DNA of 64,000 bases from Acidobacteriaceae bacterium (GCA_021323655.1 JAJPKO010000016.1:1-64000), one strand, 5' to 3'. Shown: positions 18,900-27,646, numbered from the stretch's first letter. Numbers and translations: made by a program. The notes: a model not told the origin generated them from the letters alone.

Positions 18900-19826
18900 T
18901 TACAACGAGCCTGCGCTTTCGCAGCCCTTGCCCAGATAGCTGTTGATCTGCAAACGGCAGTTTCGTTCCGCGATTCCCAAGCGCGGTGCCTGTTCCGGAT
19001 CGAGCACTACCCAGCGCAGTTCGTAATCCAGATGCACCGGCAGCACCAGCGCCAGCAGGCGGTCCAGCAAATCGCGCCCTTCGCTGCCCAGATATTTTTC
19101 GTAAGTAGCCAGCGGAACTGGCCCTATTTCTACGCGCAGATGGGCCATGTCATAAAACGCATCGCCCACAATAAAGTCCAGCCCGATTCGTGATGCTCTT
19201 TCCCCCAGGCGCGTCTTGGTCGGGTGCTTCAGGACTGCGAGCGAATGCCGGAAGGACGACGAGTTTACCGGAAGCCCGAGCACGCGCTCCAGCGCTGTCT
19301 TCACAGCTTCCTCGCTCCCGGCAATCGAAGGCAGATCCAGCAGCAGGAGCGCCAGCCTGTACCAGAGCGAGCGTGGCCACTCCTCCGGAGCAATGCCGAA
19401 AAGGCTGATCCATCGCGCACACGCAGCCAGATTGTCCGGCGCAAGACGCAGCAGCGATGCGCCTTCATACATCCAGTGCGTCAGTTTTTCTAAAGGATCA
19501 TCCAGGACTTCAAGCAGCTCGCGCGTACCTGGCTCGGCTTCACCGCCGCTGTCCCACATGGCCACAGGCAGACTGTGGTGAAAGGCAGGCCCCGCCACCT
19601 GAAGCTCGATCATGCCATCCAGGGCCCCTCCTGGAGCAGGCGACTGACCCACGACAGTGCCATGCGGAACGCTGTGCCACCCGACGGGACGTATGTGGAT
19701 GCGCGAAACGGGGACCTGCAAGCGCGCGAGGCAAGTCAGGGCCGAATGCAGATTGTGCTGAAATCCATGCGTACCTGAAACAAAGTCAGGCATGGTCCTC
19801 GGAAGCGTCACTGGAGCGGCGCTCAT
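18900..19826 (-). CDS. tssG: T6SS baseplate protein TssG with PASTA-like segment
   Basis: A 308-residue TssG/VasB-type baseplate protein, expected to form the wedge with TssF and TssE. The start at ATG 19826 is chosen because it makes an ATGA overlap with the tssF stop; an upstream start at 19847 is less likely. The C terminus shows the TssG-like pattern LGIAERNCRLQINSYLGK. Near the N terminus, VPHGTVVGQSPAPGG followed by MIELQVAG resembles a PASTA repeat (GtVisQsPapG then a beta strand), unusual for TssG. The assignment rests on both sequence pattern and its invariant position between tssF and tssK. Confidence 0.75.
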   Translation of the reverse strand: MSAAPVTLPRTMPDFVSGTHGFQHNLHSALTCLARLQVPVSRIHIRPVGWHSVPHGTVVGQSPAPGGALDGMIELQVAGPAFHHSLPVAMWDSGGEAEPGTRELLEVLDDPLEKLTHWMYEGASLLRLAPDNLAACARWISLFGIAPEEWPRSLWYRLALLLLDLPSIAGSEEAVKTALERVLGLPVNSSSFRHSLAVLKHPTKTRLGERASRIGLDFIVGDAFYDMAHLRVEIGPVPLATYEKYLGSEGRDLLDRLLALVLPVHLDYELRWVVLDPEQAPRLGIAERNCRLQINSYLGKGCESAGSL

Positions 19827-21529
19827 GCAACCACCCCCTGCTTCCACTCAAATTGAATATCGAGGTGCGTGCCGTGTAGCATCCGTGCCTGCAGAAGGCG
19901 CTTCAGCTCCTCCTGCAAAATGGGCAGCTCAATTTCCGGACGCGTGAAGCCGTCCGCATCCAGCGTGATCCAAAGACGTTCCAGGCGATGCAATCCATGC
20001 TCGCCGCGTTCGATTTCGCTTCTTACATCCACGGCCAGAATGCGGCGGTCAAAGCCCAGCGCGGTGGATTCAAGGTCGCTCCGCGTGACAATGCGTCCAC
20101 GCGTCAGGAGCGCGTTTGAGAAGCGGCGGCGCGCGTCAGAATAATCTTCGTCATCGGTGCCGCCTGCGGCTGCGGTCAGATGGTTCACCCGGATCTGATC
20201 AAAAGTTGCGCTACTGGCAAAGCCTGTAATGTCTCCGGGAGCAACCAGATTACCCAGCTCGCCATTTGTGAGCCACAGACGAATGTTTGCGCCTGTCTGT
20301 CGCGTGCCGTCGGGTCTAAGGCCGGGGTGCAGCGTGATCCTCTCTTTGGTGATCTCGTACCAGCCTTCTGCCGGGTTCGCAGTATTTCCCGGAGCTGAGT
20401 GGTAAATCTCATTGTCCAGACCGGAGACCGAGAGCGGCGCGACCAGCATCTGCCGCAGACCATGATGGCCACGCGTGATCGGCACCGAATAGCCATCCTG
20501 CTCAAAATGCACCGTCTGGTTCAGGCAGAAGAGGTTCGACGCCGTTGTGGCGTGCAGAATGATGCCGTGTATCGCCGTATGCAGCGCCGGCACATTCGCC
20601 GGAAGCGGTACCTTGATCCAGGCGCGCGGCGTCTCAAACCAGGAGCGCAGGTCGTGTCCCGCGAGACGCGAAAGAGGAACATCCAGCAGCCGTGGCACTC
20701 CGCAGAGCAGCTTCCGGTCGTCCACAATCTCCGGAAACAGAAAGGCACGTCCTGCATAAAAACCATCCGGCAAATCAGGAAGGCCCTCTTCTCTCCGCGC
20801 GCGCTGCGAAGATGCAACCTGCCACTCCAGTTGCCGCACACCGCGATGCACGCGATGCGGACGCATCAGTCCCTTGTCGCTTAGATCACCATCTTCTCCG
20901 AAAAACCACCAGGGCTCAGAAATAAGCCCCTGCTGAATCGAGTAGGCCCCTGCGCTTAAATCAAAGAACAACCCATGGTGGCTGAGGTGCGCAGGCCCCA
21001 GATTTTCAACCGCCAGAAAGATGGCGGGCTGCGGCCCAAGATTCACACGGACAGGATCATACGAAGGACGATACGTTGCGAATGACTCCGAAATGTCCAC
21101 CCCGGGGAGCAGTTGCAGTTGCTGCTCCTGATAGACCAGGGCCAGGGCAATCTGCGCGGGAGAAAGTGCGATGCTCACATCTGTGGCAAAACTCAGCCTC
21201 TCGCCGGTGGCCGCTTTCGCATTCAGTTCAGTGCCGGTTCGCAGTGTTTTGGCGTGCGGCCCGTTGGAGATGAACCGTACGACCGTCTGTGCGGGATGCG
21301 CGTAGCGCCCGGGTAGCTTGATGCCAGCAATCAGATCATCCAGCAGCTTTTCACGAATACGCCCGGTATTGGCATAGACCGATTCAATCTGATGAGCAAA
21401 CGTCCGGAAGATAACAGCAAGCACCGGGTCGAGGACATCCACCGTGATGCCAAAGTCCTTCAGCCGGCGGCGAAAGTCCTCGCGTAGTTTATGGTCAATT
21501 TCAAGAATTCCTGGCGTTTGAAAGCTCAT
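19823..21529 (-). CDS. tssF: T6SS baseplate protein TssF
   Basis: A 568-residue TssF/VasA homologue, the baseplate-wedge protein related to phage gp6/gpJ. It begins with the long amphipathic helix region typical of the family (AVIFRTFAHQIESVYANTGRIREKLLDDLI), has beta-rich middle parts (GPAHLSHHGLFFDL, PWWFFGEDGDL) and the C-terminal gpJ-like signature (SDARRRFSNALLTRGRIVTRSDLE). Its ATG overlaps the tssE stop and its stop overlaps the tssG start, so tssE-F-G are translationally coupled. The length is close to the family norm of roughly 550-620. Confidence 0.83.
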   Translation of the reverse strand: MSFQTPGILEIDHKLREDFRRRLKDFGITVDVLDPVLAVIFRTFAHQIESVYANTGRIREKLLDDLIAGIKLPGRYAHPAQTVVRFISNGPHAKTLRTGTELNAKAATGERLSFATDVSIALSPAQIALALVYQEQQLQLLPGVDISESFATYRPSYDPVRVNLGPQPAIFLAVENLGPAHLSHHGLFFDLSAGAYSIQQGLISEPWWFFGEDGDLSDKGLMRPHRVHRGVRQLEWQVASSQRARREEGLPDLPDGFYAGRAFLFPEIVDDRKLLCGVPRLLDVPLSRLAGHDLRSWFETPRAWIKVPLPANVPALHTAIHGIILHATTASNLFCLNQTVHFEQDGYSVPITRGHHGLRQMLVAPLSVSGLDNEIYHSAPGNTANPAEGWYEITKERITLHPGLRPDGTRQTGANIRLWLTNGELGNLVAPGDITGFASSATFDQIRVNHLTAAAGGTDDEDYSDARRRFSNALLTRGRIVTRSDLESTALGFDRRILAVDVRSEIERGEHGLHRLERLWITLDADGFTRPEIELPILQEELKRLLQARMLHGTHLDIQFEWKQGVVA

Positions 21530-21888
21530 TGCTCAGCTATTTCAGATCGAACTGTCGTGGTATATCGCTCATTTCCTGATACAAGTGTGACCGTATAAAC
21601 ATCGTAGTCGCGGCGCTCAGACACCTCTCTTACGATCTCTTCCACCATAAAATCAACAAACCCCAGTTCCTGCAGTGCTGCATTTGCGCGTTCCTGGGCC
21701 AGCCGCGGAGCATCTGCGCGAAATCTCGCATCTTCCAGAAGGTCGCGCACGCCGAAACTGGGGCATGCCTTCCATGACCCTCCCGGCGTTCTTGCCATCA
21801 ATTGCATAAGAAAAAGGATGGCGGCGGACCTCTCCGACCTGCGGAGAAATCCGCCTTCCTCTACCCGTAATGGAAAAGAGAGAAACAA
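21526..21888 (-). CDS. tssE: T6SS baseplate protein TssE (gp25-like)
   Basis: A 120-residue gp25/TssE-like protein that should initiate sheath assembly in the baseplate. The N terminus (SFPLRVEEGGFLRRSER) matches the short beta segment that starts gp25 domains and the rest (QERANAALQELGFVDFMVEEIVREV, then YTVTLVSGNERYTTTV) the alpha-beta core. The start is TTG 21888 (weak SD GGGAACGAAG); a shorter form from an internal ATG would lose the conserved N-terminal strand. It overlaps tssF by four bases. Confidence 0.7.
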   Translation of the reverse strand: MFLSFPLRVEEGGFLRRSERSAAILFLMQLMARTPGGSWKACPSFGVRDLLEDARFRADAPRLAQERANAALQELGFVDFMVEEIVREVSERRDYDVYTVTLVSGNERYTTTVRSEIAEQ

Positions 21889-21917
21889 CTTCGTTCCCGT
21901 TTCTTTCTATGCCGGGT

Positions 21918-22364
21918 TTAGTTGCTGATGGTGACGTCCTTGAAGTTCTGCTGGTTCAGGGCAGGTTCCACTTCCAGCACCAGCATGTGGTTGACTCCGA
22001 TGTGATCATTGTCGGAGGGCTGACCATTCTGGTACGGGTTCAGAGTGTGGAAGCTGGAGATCCAGCCTTTGAAGTTGTAGCTGACCAGTGCATCCTGCTT
22101 CGCGTCATCTTTCCAGAACTCGACCTTGATGTCGCGGATCTTGTCCCGCGTGACCACATTGGAAAGATCAAACAGCTTCTTCAGCGTGCTGAATGGCAGG
22201 TTCTGATCATCGTGAAAATCAACATATGCTTTGATGGACGTGGTCAGGCTCCCCATCTGGGGCATGCCGGCACGGTCTTTCTCGGTTTGCAGTGCGACGG
22301 AGACGGAAACACAGTCAAACTTATTCCCATCAATCGTAAGGGTGCTGCGGTTCGGTGATGCCAT
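21918..22364 (-). CDS. hcp: Hcp/TssD tube protein, paralogue B
   Basis: A 148-residue inner-tube protein of the Hcp/TssD type; hexamer rings stack inside the sheath and are expelled. It is a beta-barrel sequence beginning NRSTLTIDGNKFDCVSVSV and ending NHMLVLEVEPALNQQNFKDV. It is an obvious paralogue of the upstream gene (22383-22862), with blocks such as FHDDQN, PFST, KLF, NVVTRDKIR, WKDD, KQDALVSY and EPALNQQNF shared; this copy has a shorter loop before the last strands. The two copies are separated by 18 bases. Confidence 0.82.
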   Translation of the reverse strand: MASPNRSTLTIDGNKFDCVSVSVALQTEKDRAGMPQMGSLTTSIKAYVDFHDDQNLPFSTLKKLFDLSNVVTRDKIRDIKVEFWKDDAKQDALVSYNFKGWISSFHTLNPYQNGQPSDNDHIGVNHMLVLEVEPALNQQNFKDVTISN

Positions 22365-22382
22365 GTCTGTCCTGTCTCCTTT

Positions 22383-22862
22383 CTAGTTGCTGACCTGCAC
22401 GTTCTGGAAGTTCTGCTGGTTCAGAGCAGGTTCAATGTCCAGTACAAGCAGATGGTTGGTGTTGCTGTAGATGCCGCTCACAAAGTTGTCCTCGTCGCTG
22501 TTCGTCGCCGTTGCGCGGACAAAATCCAGTGGGTTGCTTGTTTCAAAGCGGCGGATCCAGCCATTAAAGCTGTAGCTGACCAGCGCATCCTGCTTGGAAT
22601 CGTCTTTCCAGTACTCGATCTTGATCGAGCGTATTTTGTCGCGCGTTACGACATTTGCGAGATTGAAAAGCTTTTGGACTGTGCTGAAGGGAATGTTCTG
22701 GTCATCATGAAAGTCCGCCCACACGCGGACTGAAGTTGCCAGACTCCCCATTTGTGGTACACCCGACCGGTCTTTTTCCGTGCTGAACCGGACACTCGTA
22801 GAGATGGCATCAAACTTCGTGCCATCAATCGTAACTGTCGTGCGATATGGTGATGCTGCCAC
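22383..22862 (-). CDS. hcp: Hcp/TssD tube protein, paralogue A
   Basis: A 159-residue Hcp/TssD-type tube subunit. GTG 22862 is preferred to the longer TTG start (22880) because AGGAGA sits six bases upstream and the N terminus then aligns with paralogue B (ASPYRTTVTIDGTKFDAIS). Compared with B it has an insertion of about ten residues in the loop preceding the last strands (ATNSDEDNFVSGIYSNT). Tandem Hcp genes may build mixed tubes or carry different effectors; which applies here is unknown. Confidence 0.82.
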   Translation of the reverse strand: MAASPYRTTVTIDGTKFDAISTSVRFSTEKDRSGVPQMGSLATSVRVWADFHDDQNIPFSTVQKLFNLANVVTRDKIRSIKIEYWKDDSKQDALVSYSFNGWIRRFETSNPLDFVRATATNSDEDNFVSGIYSNTNHLLVLDIEPALNQQNFQNVQVSN

Positions 22863-22892
22863 GCGTTCTCTCCTACTCAACAGAATTGTGGA

Positions 22893-23348
22893 CTACGTCT
22901 TGTTTCCTGGCGAAGCGGTTGGAAACCGCCGCCGAAACAGTGCTCTCAACAGGAAACCAGGGAAGGCAACCGTAGACGAATCTACTGGCAGGTCTGATGC
23001 GCGCTCTTTTTCAGGAGCAGCAGCATTCATTGTTTTTTCATTTGGTGATTGGATTGTTTTCCTGATTTGTACTTCCGGAGCAGAGGCTGCTGACTGCGGT
23101 TCCGCAGGCATTGCCTCCCCCGCTGCTGTCGGCGCACCATTCTCAAAGCGGAATGGCTTGCCTACTCGCGCCGACAAAGTAAAACCGTGGACCGTCCTCC
23201 CGATGGAAGCGTCATACTGGCGCTGCTCGGCATCACGCGCCGCCGTTCCTCCGTCTATACGGCGGAACGGCACAGGACGCGGCTCCTGTTCAGCCTTGCG
23301 TGCGCTGTCTCCCGGCTCGATACTCTTCTTGTGCGGCCCAAAAGACAT
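22893..23348 (-). CDS. Hypothetical disordered protein inside T6SS operon
   Basis: A 151-residue protein of no recognised family. It has charged, Pro/Ala/Glu-rich composition without predicted membrane segments, suggesting intrinsic disorder (RKAEQEPRPVPFRRIDGG; AAPEKERASDLPVD). It lies between tssC and the first hcp, co-oriented with 21- and 30-base gaps, so it is probably co-transcribed. It could be an adaptor, chaperone or substrate, but nothing in the sequence decides. Confidence 0.6.
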   Translation of the reverse strand: MSFGPHKKSIEPGDSARKAEQEPRPVPFRRIDGGTAARDAEQRQYDASIGRTVHGFTLSARVGKPFRFENGAPTAAGEAMPAEPQSAASAPEVQIRKTIQSPNEKTMNAAAPEKERASDLPVDSSTVAFPGFLLRALFRRRFPTASPGNKT

Positions 23349-23369
23349 AATCCAACTTTCTACAGGCTT

Positions 23370-24722
23370 CTATGCCTGCTTCGCTTCAGGATTCGTCGGT
23401 TTTGAAAATTCAGGCACATCAATTTTCAACACAAATGTTTCCGCAGGGCCCGTCGGCATCACGTTCAAGGTAATATCGCAGATGCCTTGCATGCGCTTGT
23501 TCGAATCCTTGTCCACAAATAGGTCGTAGCTGAGGATCGTCCCCTGCTCCACCTGTTCATCCAGCAGGCGCTTCAGGGGCGCCTCAATCTGCTGGTCCAT
23601 AAAGTCGCGCGTCAGTACCTGTCCGGCGACCTGCAACAGATAGTGACGGCAGCACCGCTCAAGGTATCGCAAAATTCGATAGGACGTGAAAAATTTCAGC
23701 ACACCGTAAGGATCGTCCGCCTGCGTGCGGCAGCCGAAGAAGCACAGATGATTGTCGGCATCGCGAATCACCGGGATCAGCTGCCGCTCCATGCTCAGGT
23801 GCTCCATCTCGCCAATCAATGGCTCAATGCGCGCCTTCTCCGCCCCATGCACTCTGCCAAATCGTGATCCCACCGGCCCCTGCGCCAGCCCCTGCGCATC
23901 ATCAGCGCGGGCAACAGCCCCGGCGAATGCCACCGATGGCGGCGCGTAGAGGCCATCCATCACCTGGTCCTTCTCAAACCAGTACGGCGATCGAAGCTGC
24001 AAGTATCCCATCAGGCAAACATCCGCTGCGGCCTGGTCTTCAGGCCGCTTCAGGAATTCATACTTACCGCCGGGAAGGAAATTCCGCTCCACGTTCTTGA
24101 AAGACTTCTCGTCATCCAGGTCGCTGATCAGCAACATGCCCCACTGGTTTGCAATCTGCTCAAACTTTTCACGAATGCTTTGCGGATAAAATCCCGGCAC
24201 AACCAGATTGCAGATATCGTCGCGAAAATTGAAGTTGTCATTGCGGGATTTCACGAAATTTTCAATCGCCGCGACGCTCATGCTGAAGATGTCCTTCATG
24301 GCCGCAACATCGGCGTTCAGAATGTACACCTCAACCGGCTTGCGCACCTTCCCGTCCATCACCTTGCTGTTCTCAAAGAACAGTTGCAATTGACGGTAGC
24401 TGCGCTCAATGGGACGAATCTGCTCAAACACCTGCGCCAGCAATTCGTCCCGCACGCCTTCCGCTTTCTCAATCTGCTGCTGCAGCTTCTGGACCGTGTC
24501 GTTGTAGCTGTCCGTCTCAGACAGCAGCTGGTCAAAATTCGTCAGTTGCGACAGAAATTCTTTCGCCGACTGCGGAGTAAAGATGCTGGCCAGCTCGCGT
24601 TTTTCGTCCGTAAGCGCCGGGTGCAGGTCCGCAAAAATGTCCTGCAACAGCTCGCGTGCAGGGGAATCTGCAATCAGCTCTTCGGTGGTCTTGGTGCGCG
24701 TGATCGTTTGCGTATCTGCCAT
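23370..24722 (-). CDS. tssC: T6SS sheath large subunit TssC
   Basis: A 450-residue TssC/VipB homologue, a contractile-sheath building block that pairs with TssB. Recognisable parts are the N-terminal helical region (LSQLTNFDQLLSETDSYNDTVQ), the core VEVYILNADVAAMKDIFSM, PGFYPQSIREKF, the segment FLPGGKYEFLKRPEDQ, and the C-terminal handshake domain (SYRILRYLERCCRHYLLQVAGQ ... SYDLFVDKDSNKRMQGICDITLNVMPTGPAETFVLKIDV). It is somewhat shorter and more divergent than proteobacterial TssC (about 490-500). Its ATG overlaps the tssB stop (TAATG), ensuring equal translation. Confidence 0.88.
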   Translation of the reverse strand: MADTQTITRTKTTEELIADSPARELLQDIFADLHPALTDEKRELASIFTPQSAKEFLSQLTNFDQLLSETDSYNDTVQKLQQQIEKAEGVRDELLAQVFEQIRPIERSYRQLQLFFENSKVMDGKVRKPVEVYILNADVAAMKDIFSMSVAAIENFVKSRNDNFNFRDDICNLVVPGFYPQSIREKFEQIANQWGMLLISDLDDEKSFKNVERNFLPGGKYEFLKRPEDQAAADVCLMGYLQLRSPYWFEKDQVMDGLYAPPSVAFAGAVARADDAQGLAQGPVGSRFGRVHGAEKARIEPLIGEMEHLSMERQLIPVIRDADNHLCFFGCRTQADDPYGVLKFFTSYRILRYLERCCRHYLLQVAGQVLTRDFMDQQIEAPLKRLLDEQVEQGTILSYDLFVDKDSNKRMQGICDITLNVMPTGPAETFVLKIDVPEFSKPTNPEAKQA

Positions 24723-25225
24723 TACTGTTTACCCCCGTTTGCAACCCGCTCCAGCTCGCTGCGCAGCTTGCCCAGCGCCGCAATGATTTCCTTGCGCTGC
24801 GCCTCATTCGCCCACGCCCGCCGCACAGTCGGCAGCTTCCACCGGTCTTTCAGCCGGTACAGCAAATCAATATTCGTTTTCAGATCTGCAATGTCGTTCC
24901 GCAGATACTCAACTTCGCCGTCCTCTTTGCGTATCTCCTGCTTTTTCTGCAGGTTTTCCGGATCGAAATCCTTGATGCTCCGGAACCGGAACTCGGCCTT
25001 GAATTCGGCCTCATCTTCTCCAGCATGCCCGGTAAACTTCAGCTTCGGCTGAAACTTACGGAACGCGTCGTTCAGGTCTTCGACCTTCACCGGCTCTTCG
25101 TTTTCTGAAGCCGCCTCAGCCCCGATCCTTTCCGGCGTCATGGGCAACATCATGGCGCACGTAGAGGTAGGTACTTTTCTTACGTGCGGCGTAACTCCTT
25201 TTCTGACGACTTTAATCAGCGGCAT
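24722..25225 (-). CDS. tssB: T6SS sheath small subunit TssB
   Basis: A 167-residue TssB/VipA homologue. Family features are FKAEFRFRSIKDFDPENL followed by a helical C-terminal half (DIADLKTNIDLLYRLKDRWKLP and EIIAALGKLRSELERVANGGKQ). The N terminus is atypical, with two short basic segments (MPLIKVVRKGVTPHVRKV) and an acidic linker where a proteobacterial TssB normally begins with SIQ.KL. The stop overlaps the tssC ATG; the upstream VWA gene ends 34 bases away. Confidence 0.85.
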   Translation of the reverse strand: MPLIKVVRKGVTPHVRKVPTSTCAMMLPMTPERIGAEAASENEEPVKVEDLNDAFRKFQPKLKFTGHAGEDEAEFKAEFRFRSIKDFDPENLQKKQEIRKEDGEVEYLRNDIADLKTNIDLLYRLKDRWKLPTVRRAWANEAQRKEIIAALGKLRSELERVANGGKQ

Positions 25226-25259
25226 CGAAACATTCTCCTTTGTAAGTCTCGTTCAATCT

Positions 25260-26696
25260 TTATTTCTTCCCCTGGGAAGCTGCACTCGTCAGGTCAGGCC
25301 GAGGCCTGACTTGTGTGACCTGGGCCGCCGAGCGCTGCGGCGAACTGGCTCCTTCCGCATCAAACCCGTTCGGAGTGCTCTTTACCTGCACGCCTGAAGC
25401 CTGCACCGAGGCTTCCTTGCTCCAGCGGCGCCGTGTGCCCGAAGCTGGAAGGCCATTGTATTCACCCCGCCAAGCAATGCGCGGCACCCAGAACCATAGC
25501 AGCAACAATATTACGCCGAGCCCGCAAAATACCAGAATGCCGCGCAAAACGACGGACCATCCGGAAATTGCCGGGGGTTCTACAGACGCTAGTGCCTCCA
25601 GTGCCTCGCGGCCCAGATGCCCCTCATACAACGGAAAGCCCATCGCTGGTGGAACATAGGAAATCGTCTGGCTCGCCAGGTTCGTTCCGCCCAGCAGGTG
25701 CAGGTTGAAAACAAACTCCGCATTGCGCGCTGCCAACGAATGCCGGTCCGTCACCGGAGCAAGAAACGCAATCTCCAGGTCAGCTGGATGCACTGGGGCA
25801 GAAGAGCGGAACACCTGGGCCAGCTGCGCCGGATCGGACGCCAGAAAGTACCGCGTGGAGAGGCGCTTCAGGGCCTCCGCATCAATATCATTAGCATTCC
25901 CAAAACCAATTCCAATCACGTCGTATCCGGCATCGCGGACCTTCGCCGCTGCCTGTTCCAGCCCCAGCGGCCCGTCAAGCAGCACTGGATCGTCGCCATG
26001 GAAGACTTCGTTCTTGCCATCGGTCATCACGATCAGCTGCGCCGTCAGATTGCTTCGCAGCGTGCCCTTCTTCTCCAGCCGTGCAAGCTCCGCATTCAGC
26101 GTGTCCACTCCTGTGAAGACTGCCTGGTACAATGCCGTGTTGTTCTTTGGCCCAGGATCGGGCAGTGCATTCAGTTGCGCCACAGCCTGTTCCCGCCTGG
26201 TGGTAAACACAGCCGACTGGATCGTTGGCACCACATGATGGCTCTCAAACGGAACAATCGCTACTTCATCCACGCCGTCCTGCATCGTGGCCAGATAGTT
26301 TTGAATGGCCTGCTTGGCTGCGGTAAAGCGGCTGGTCCCCGGCGCGACCGTTTCATTCATGCTGCCGCTGATGTCAATTTCGATCAGCACAATGTCTGGC
26401 CGCGCAATGGCATCGCCACCCCCAGTTGCCTTTACATAGAACGGCGTAATCGTGCCGCTGGATGTCTGAATGGAAACAGCCTGCGTCAGCCGGTCCTGCG
26501 GCGGCAGAAGTACCCCGGCAGGAAGACCGTTGTGGTCTACTGGACTTAAATTGACGGTAAAGCAAGGGACCAGCGTCACCGGAGCGCAGTCATGCAGAGC
26601 AACCGGTCGTGTCTGGCGCAAAGCCACCGGGGGTGCCGCAACCGCATTTACAGCGGCAGCGAACAGAATGCAGGACAGGAGCGCGCCTTTCTTCAT
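25260..26696 (-). CDS. Membrane-anchored VWA-domain protein of the T6SS operon
   Basis: A 478-residue protein with a cleavable-looking signal peptide (MKKGALLSCILFAAAVNAVAA), a von Willebrand A domain with an intact MIDAS (DISGSMN, then a downstream Thr and MTDGKN, about residues 105-300), a beta-sandwich region (about 300-370), one TM helix (VVLRGILVFCGLGVILLLLWFWV) and a roughly 80-residue charged cytoplasmic tail. The VWA domain is therefore periplasmic. In Pseudomonas the T6SS kinase PpkA carries a VWA domain too; here the kinase and VWA are separate genes. It may substitute for part of the missing trans-envelope complex. ATGA overlap with the upstream FHA gene. Confidence 0.85.
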   Translation of the reverse strand: MKKGALLSCILFAAAVNAVAAPPVALRQTRPVALHDCAPVTLVPCFTVNLSPVDHNGLPAGVLLPPQDRLTQAVSIQTSSGTITPFYVKATGGGDAIARPDIVLIEIDISGSMNETVAPGTSRFTAAKQAIQNYLATMQDGVDEVAIVPFESHHVVPTIQSAVFTTRREQAVAQLNALPDPGPKNNTALYQAVFTGVDTLNAELARLEKKGTLRSNLTAQLIVMTDGKNEVFHGDDPVLLDGPLGLEQAAAKVRDAGYDVIGIGFGNANDIDAEALKRLSTRYFLASDPAQLAQVFRSSAPVHPADLEIAFLAPVTDRHSLAARNAEFVFNLHLLGGTNLASQTISYVPPAMGFPLYEGHLGREALEALASVEPPAISGWSVVLRGILVFCGLGVILLLLWFWVPRIAWRGEYNGLPASGTRRRWSKEASVQASGVQVKSTPNGFDAEGASSPQRSAAQVTQVRPRPDLTSAASQGKK

Positions 26697-27646
26697 TGCT
26701 CCCCCTGCTTTCTGGTGGTAAAGCGCAGCGCAGTCCGGCCAATCAGAATATCGTCGGCTTCGGTCAGCTCCTGTGATGTGGTGACTGTCTTCCCGCGTAC
26801 CCTCAGCACATATTTCGCAATGCCTGCAGGTCCGCCCGCATCTGGATGCCGCGCAATATAAAAGCGCCCTTCTTTGGAAAAGAGCACTGCATGACGGGCC
26901 GCCATCGAAGCATCAGGGATGAAAATTTCTGCGCCCGGCTGAAAGCGCGTCTCAGATTGCGAAGTCGCCAGATTGCCGACAACGTAGGTTTCCTCATGCT
27001 GCAATTCCCAATACTTGTTCGCGCGGCCATACTTGCTCTGTGCGCGCGCATCGGCGCTGCTGATGAACTGCACTGCTCCATCGCGAATCAACAGCGGAGC
27101 CAGCCCTGCTCCAAAACCAATTCCAGCACCCGTCAACATAAGCCCGGCCGCCTGACAGAGTTCTGGCTGGTGTGAGCCAAAACCAACAAATAGTAATCCT
27201 CCCAGCAAACCGCCCGCAAGACCTCCGGTATAGGTGTGCAGGATTCGTAATTTGTTCGTCGTCAGCCAGCGAGAGCCAATTCCCAAACCAAGGATGGAGG
27301 CGGCCAGCGCCCAGCCAGCCAGCCGGTACAGTACCGGAGATTCCGCAGAGACATTCGCGCGCAGAAACCAAAGCACCACAGCGGCGATCAAAGCAGACGA
27401 GATGGCGATAAGAACACCAAGGCCGATCGTCCTCCAGCGGAACGACCGCCCGGAAAAACGGTCCAGTTGCACAAGCAGAAATGGAATGAGAAGGACCGCA
27501 ACCAGCCCAAGAAGAAGCGTATCTGCCGCCCAGCCGGCAGCGGATGTCTGTATCGCTGCGCCAACGACAGCCTGGATGCCCCATGCCACGAGCCCGGCCA
27601 ACGCGCCTGAAAGGGAGGAAAAATATATCAGACGAAGGAAATCCAT
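26693..27646 (-). CDS. Six-TM protein with C-terminal FHA-like domain, first gene of T6SS operon
   Basis: A 317-residue integral membrane protein. About six hydrophobic helices are visible in residues 1-195 (e.g. TLLLGLVAVLLIPFLLVQ; GVLIAISSALIAAVVLWFL; AGWALAASILGLGIG; GGLAGGLLGGLLFVGFG). A cytoplasmic C-terminal domain (about 205-317) has FHA features: YVVGN, IFIPDASMAARHAVLF (in place of S-R-H), FYIARHPD and VRGKTV; the usual G-R/S-x-x-H/N-G signature is partly changed, so phosphothreonine binding is plausible but not assured. It is the promoter-proximal gene and overlaps the VWA gene by four bases. It may be the inner-membrane platform that recruits phosphorylated partners. Confidence 0.75.
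   Translation of the reverse strand: MDFLRLIYFSSLSGALAGLVAWGIQAVVGAAIQTSAAGWAADTLLLGLVAVLLIPFLLVQLDRFSGRSFRWRTIGLGVLIAISSALIAAVVLWFLRANVSAESPVLYRLAGWALAASILGLGIGSRWLTTNKLRILHTYTGGLAGGLLGGLLFVGFGSHQPELCQAAGLMLTGAGIGFGAGLAPLLIRDGAVQFISSADARAQSKYGRANKYWELQHEETYVVGNLATSQSETRFQPGAEIFIPDASMAARHAVLFSKEGRFYIARHPDAGGPAGIAKYVLRVRGKTVTTSQELTEADDILIGRTALRFTTRKQGEQ

Noticed and set aside
23491-23520. GTTCGAATCC-like T-loop string suggesting a tRNA
   Set aside because: It lies inside tssC on the opposite strand and no acceptor or anticodon arms can be folded around it.
8182-27646. The contractile locus as a phage tail or extracellular injection system (eCIS)
   Set aside because: TssK, ClpV, Hcp-type tubes and a VgrG effector fusion point to T6SS, and no tail-fibre, lysis or tape-measure-like gene is present.
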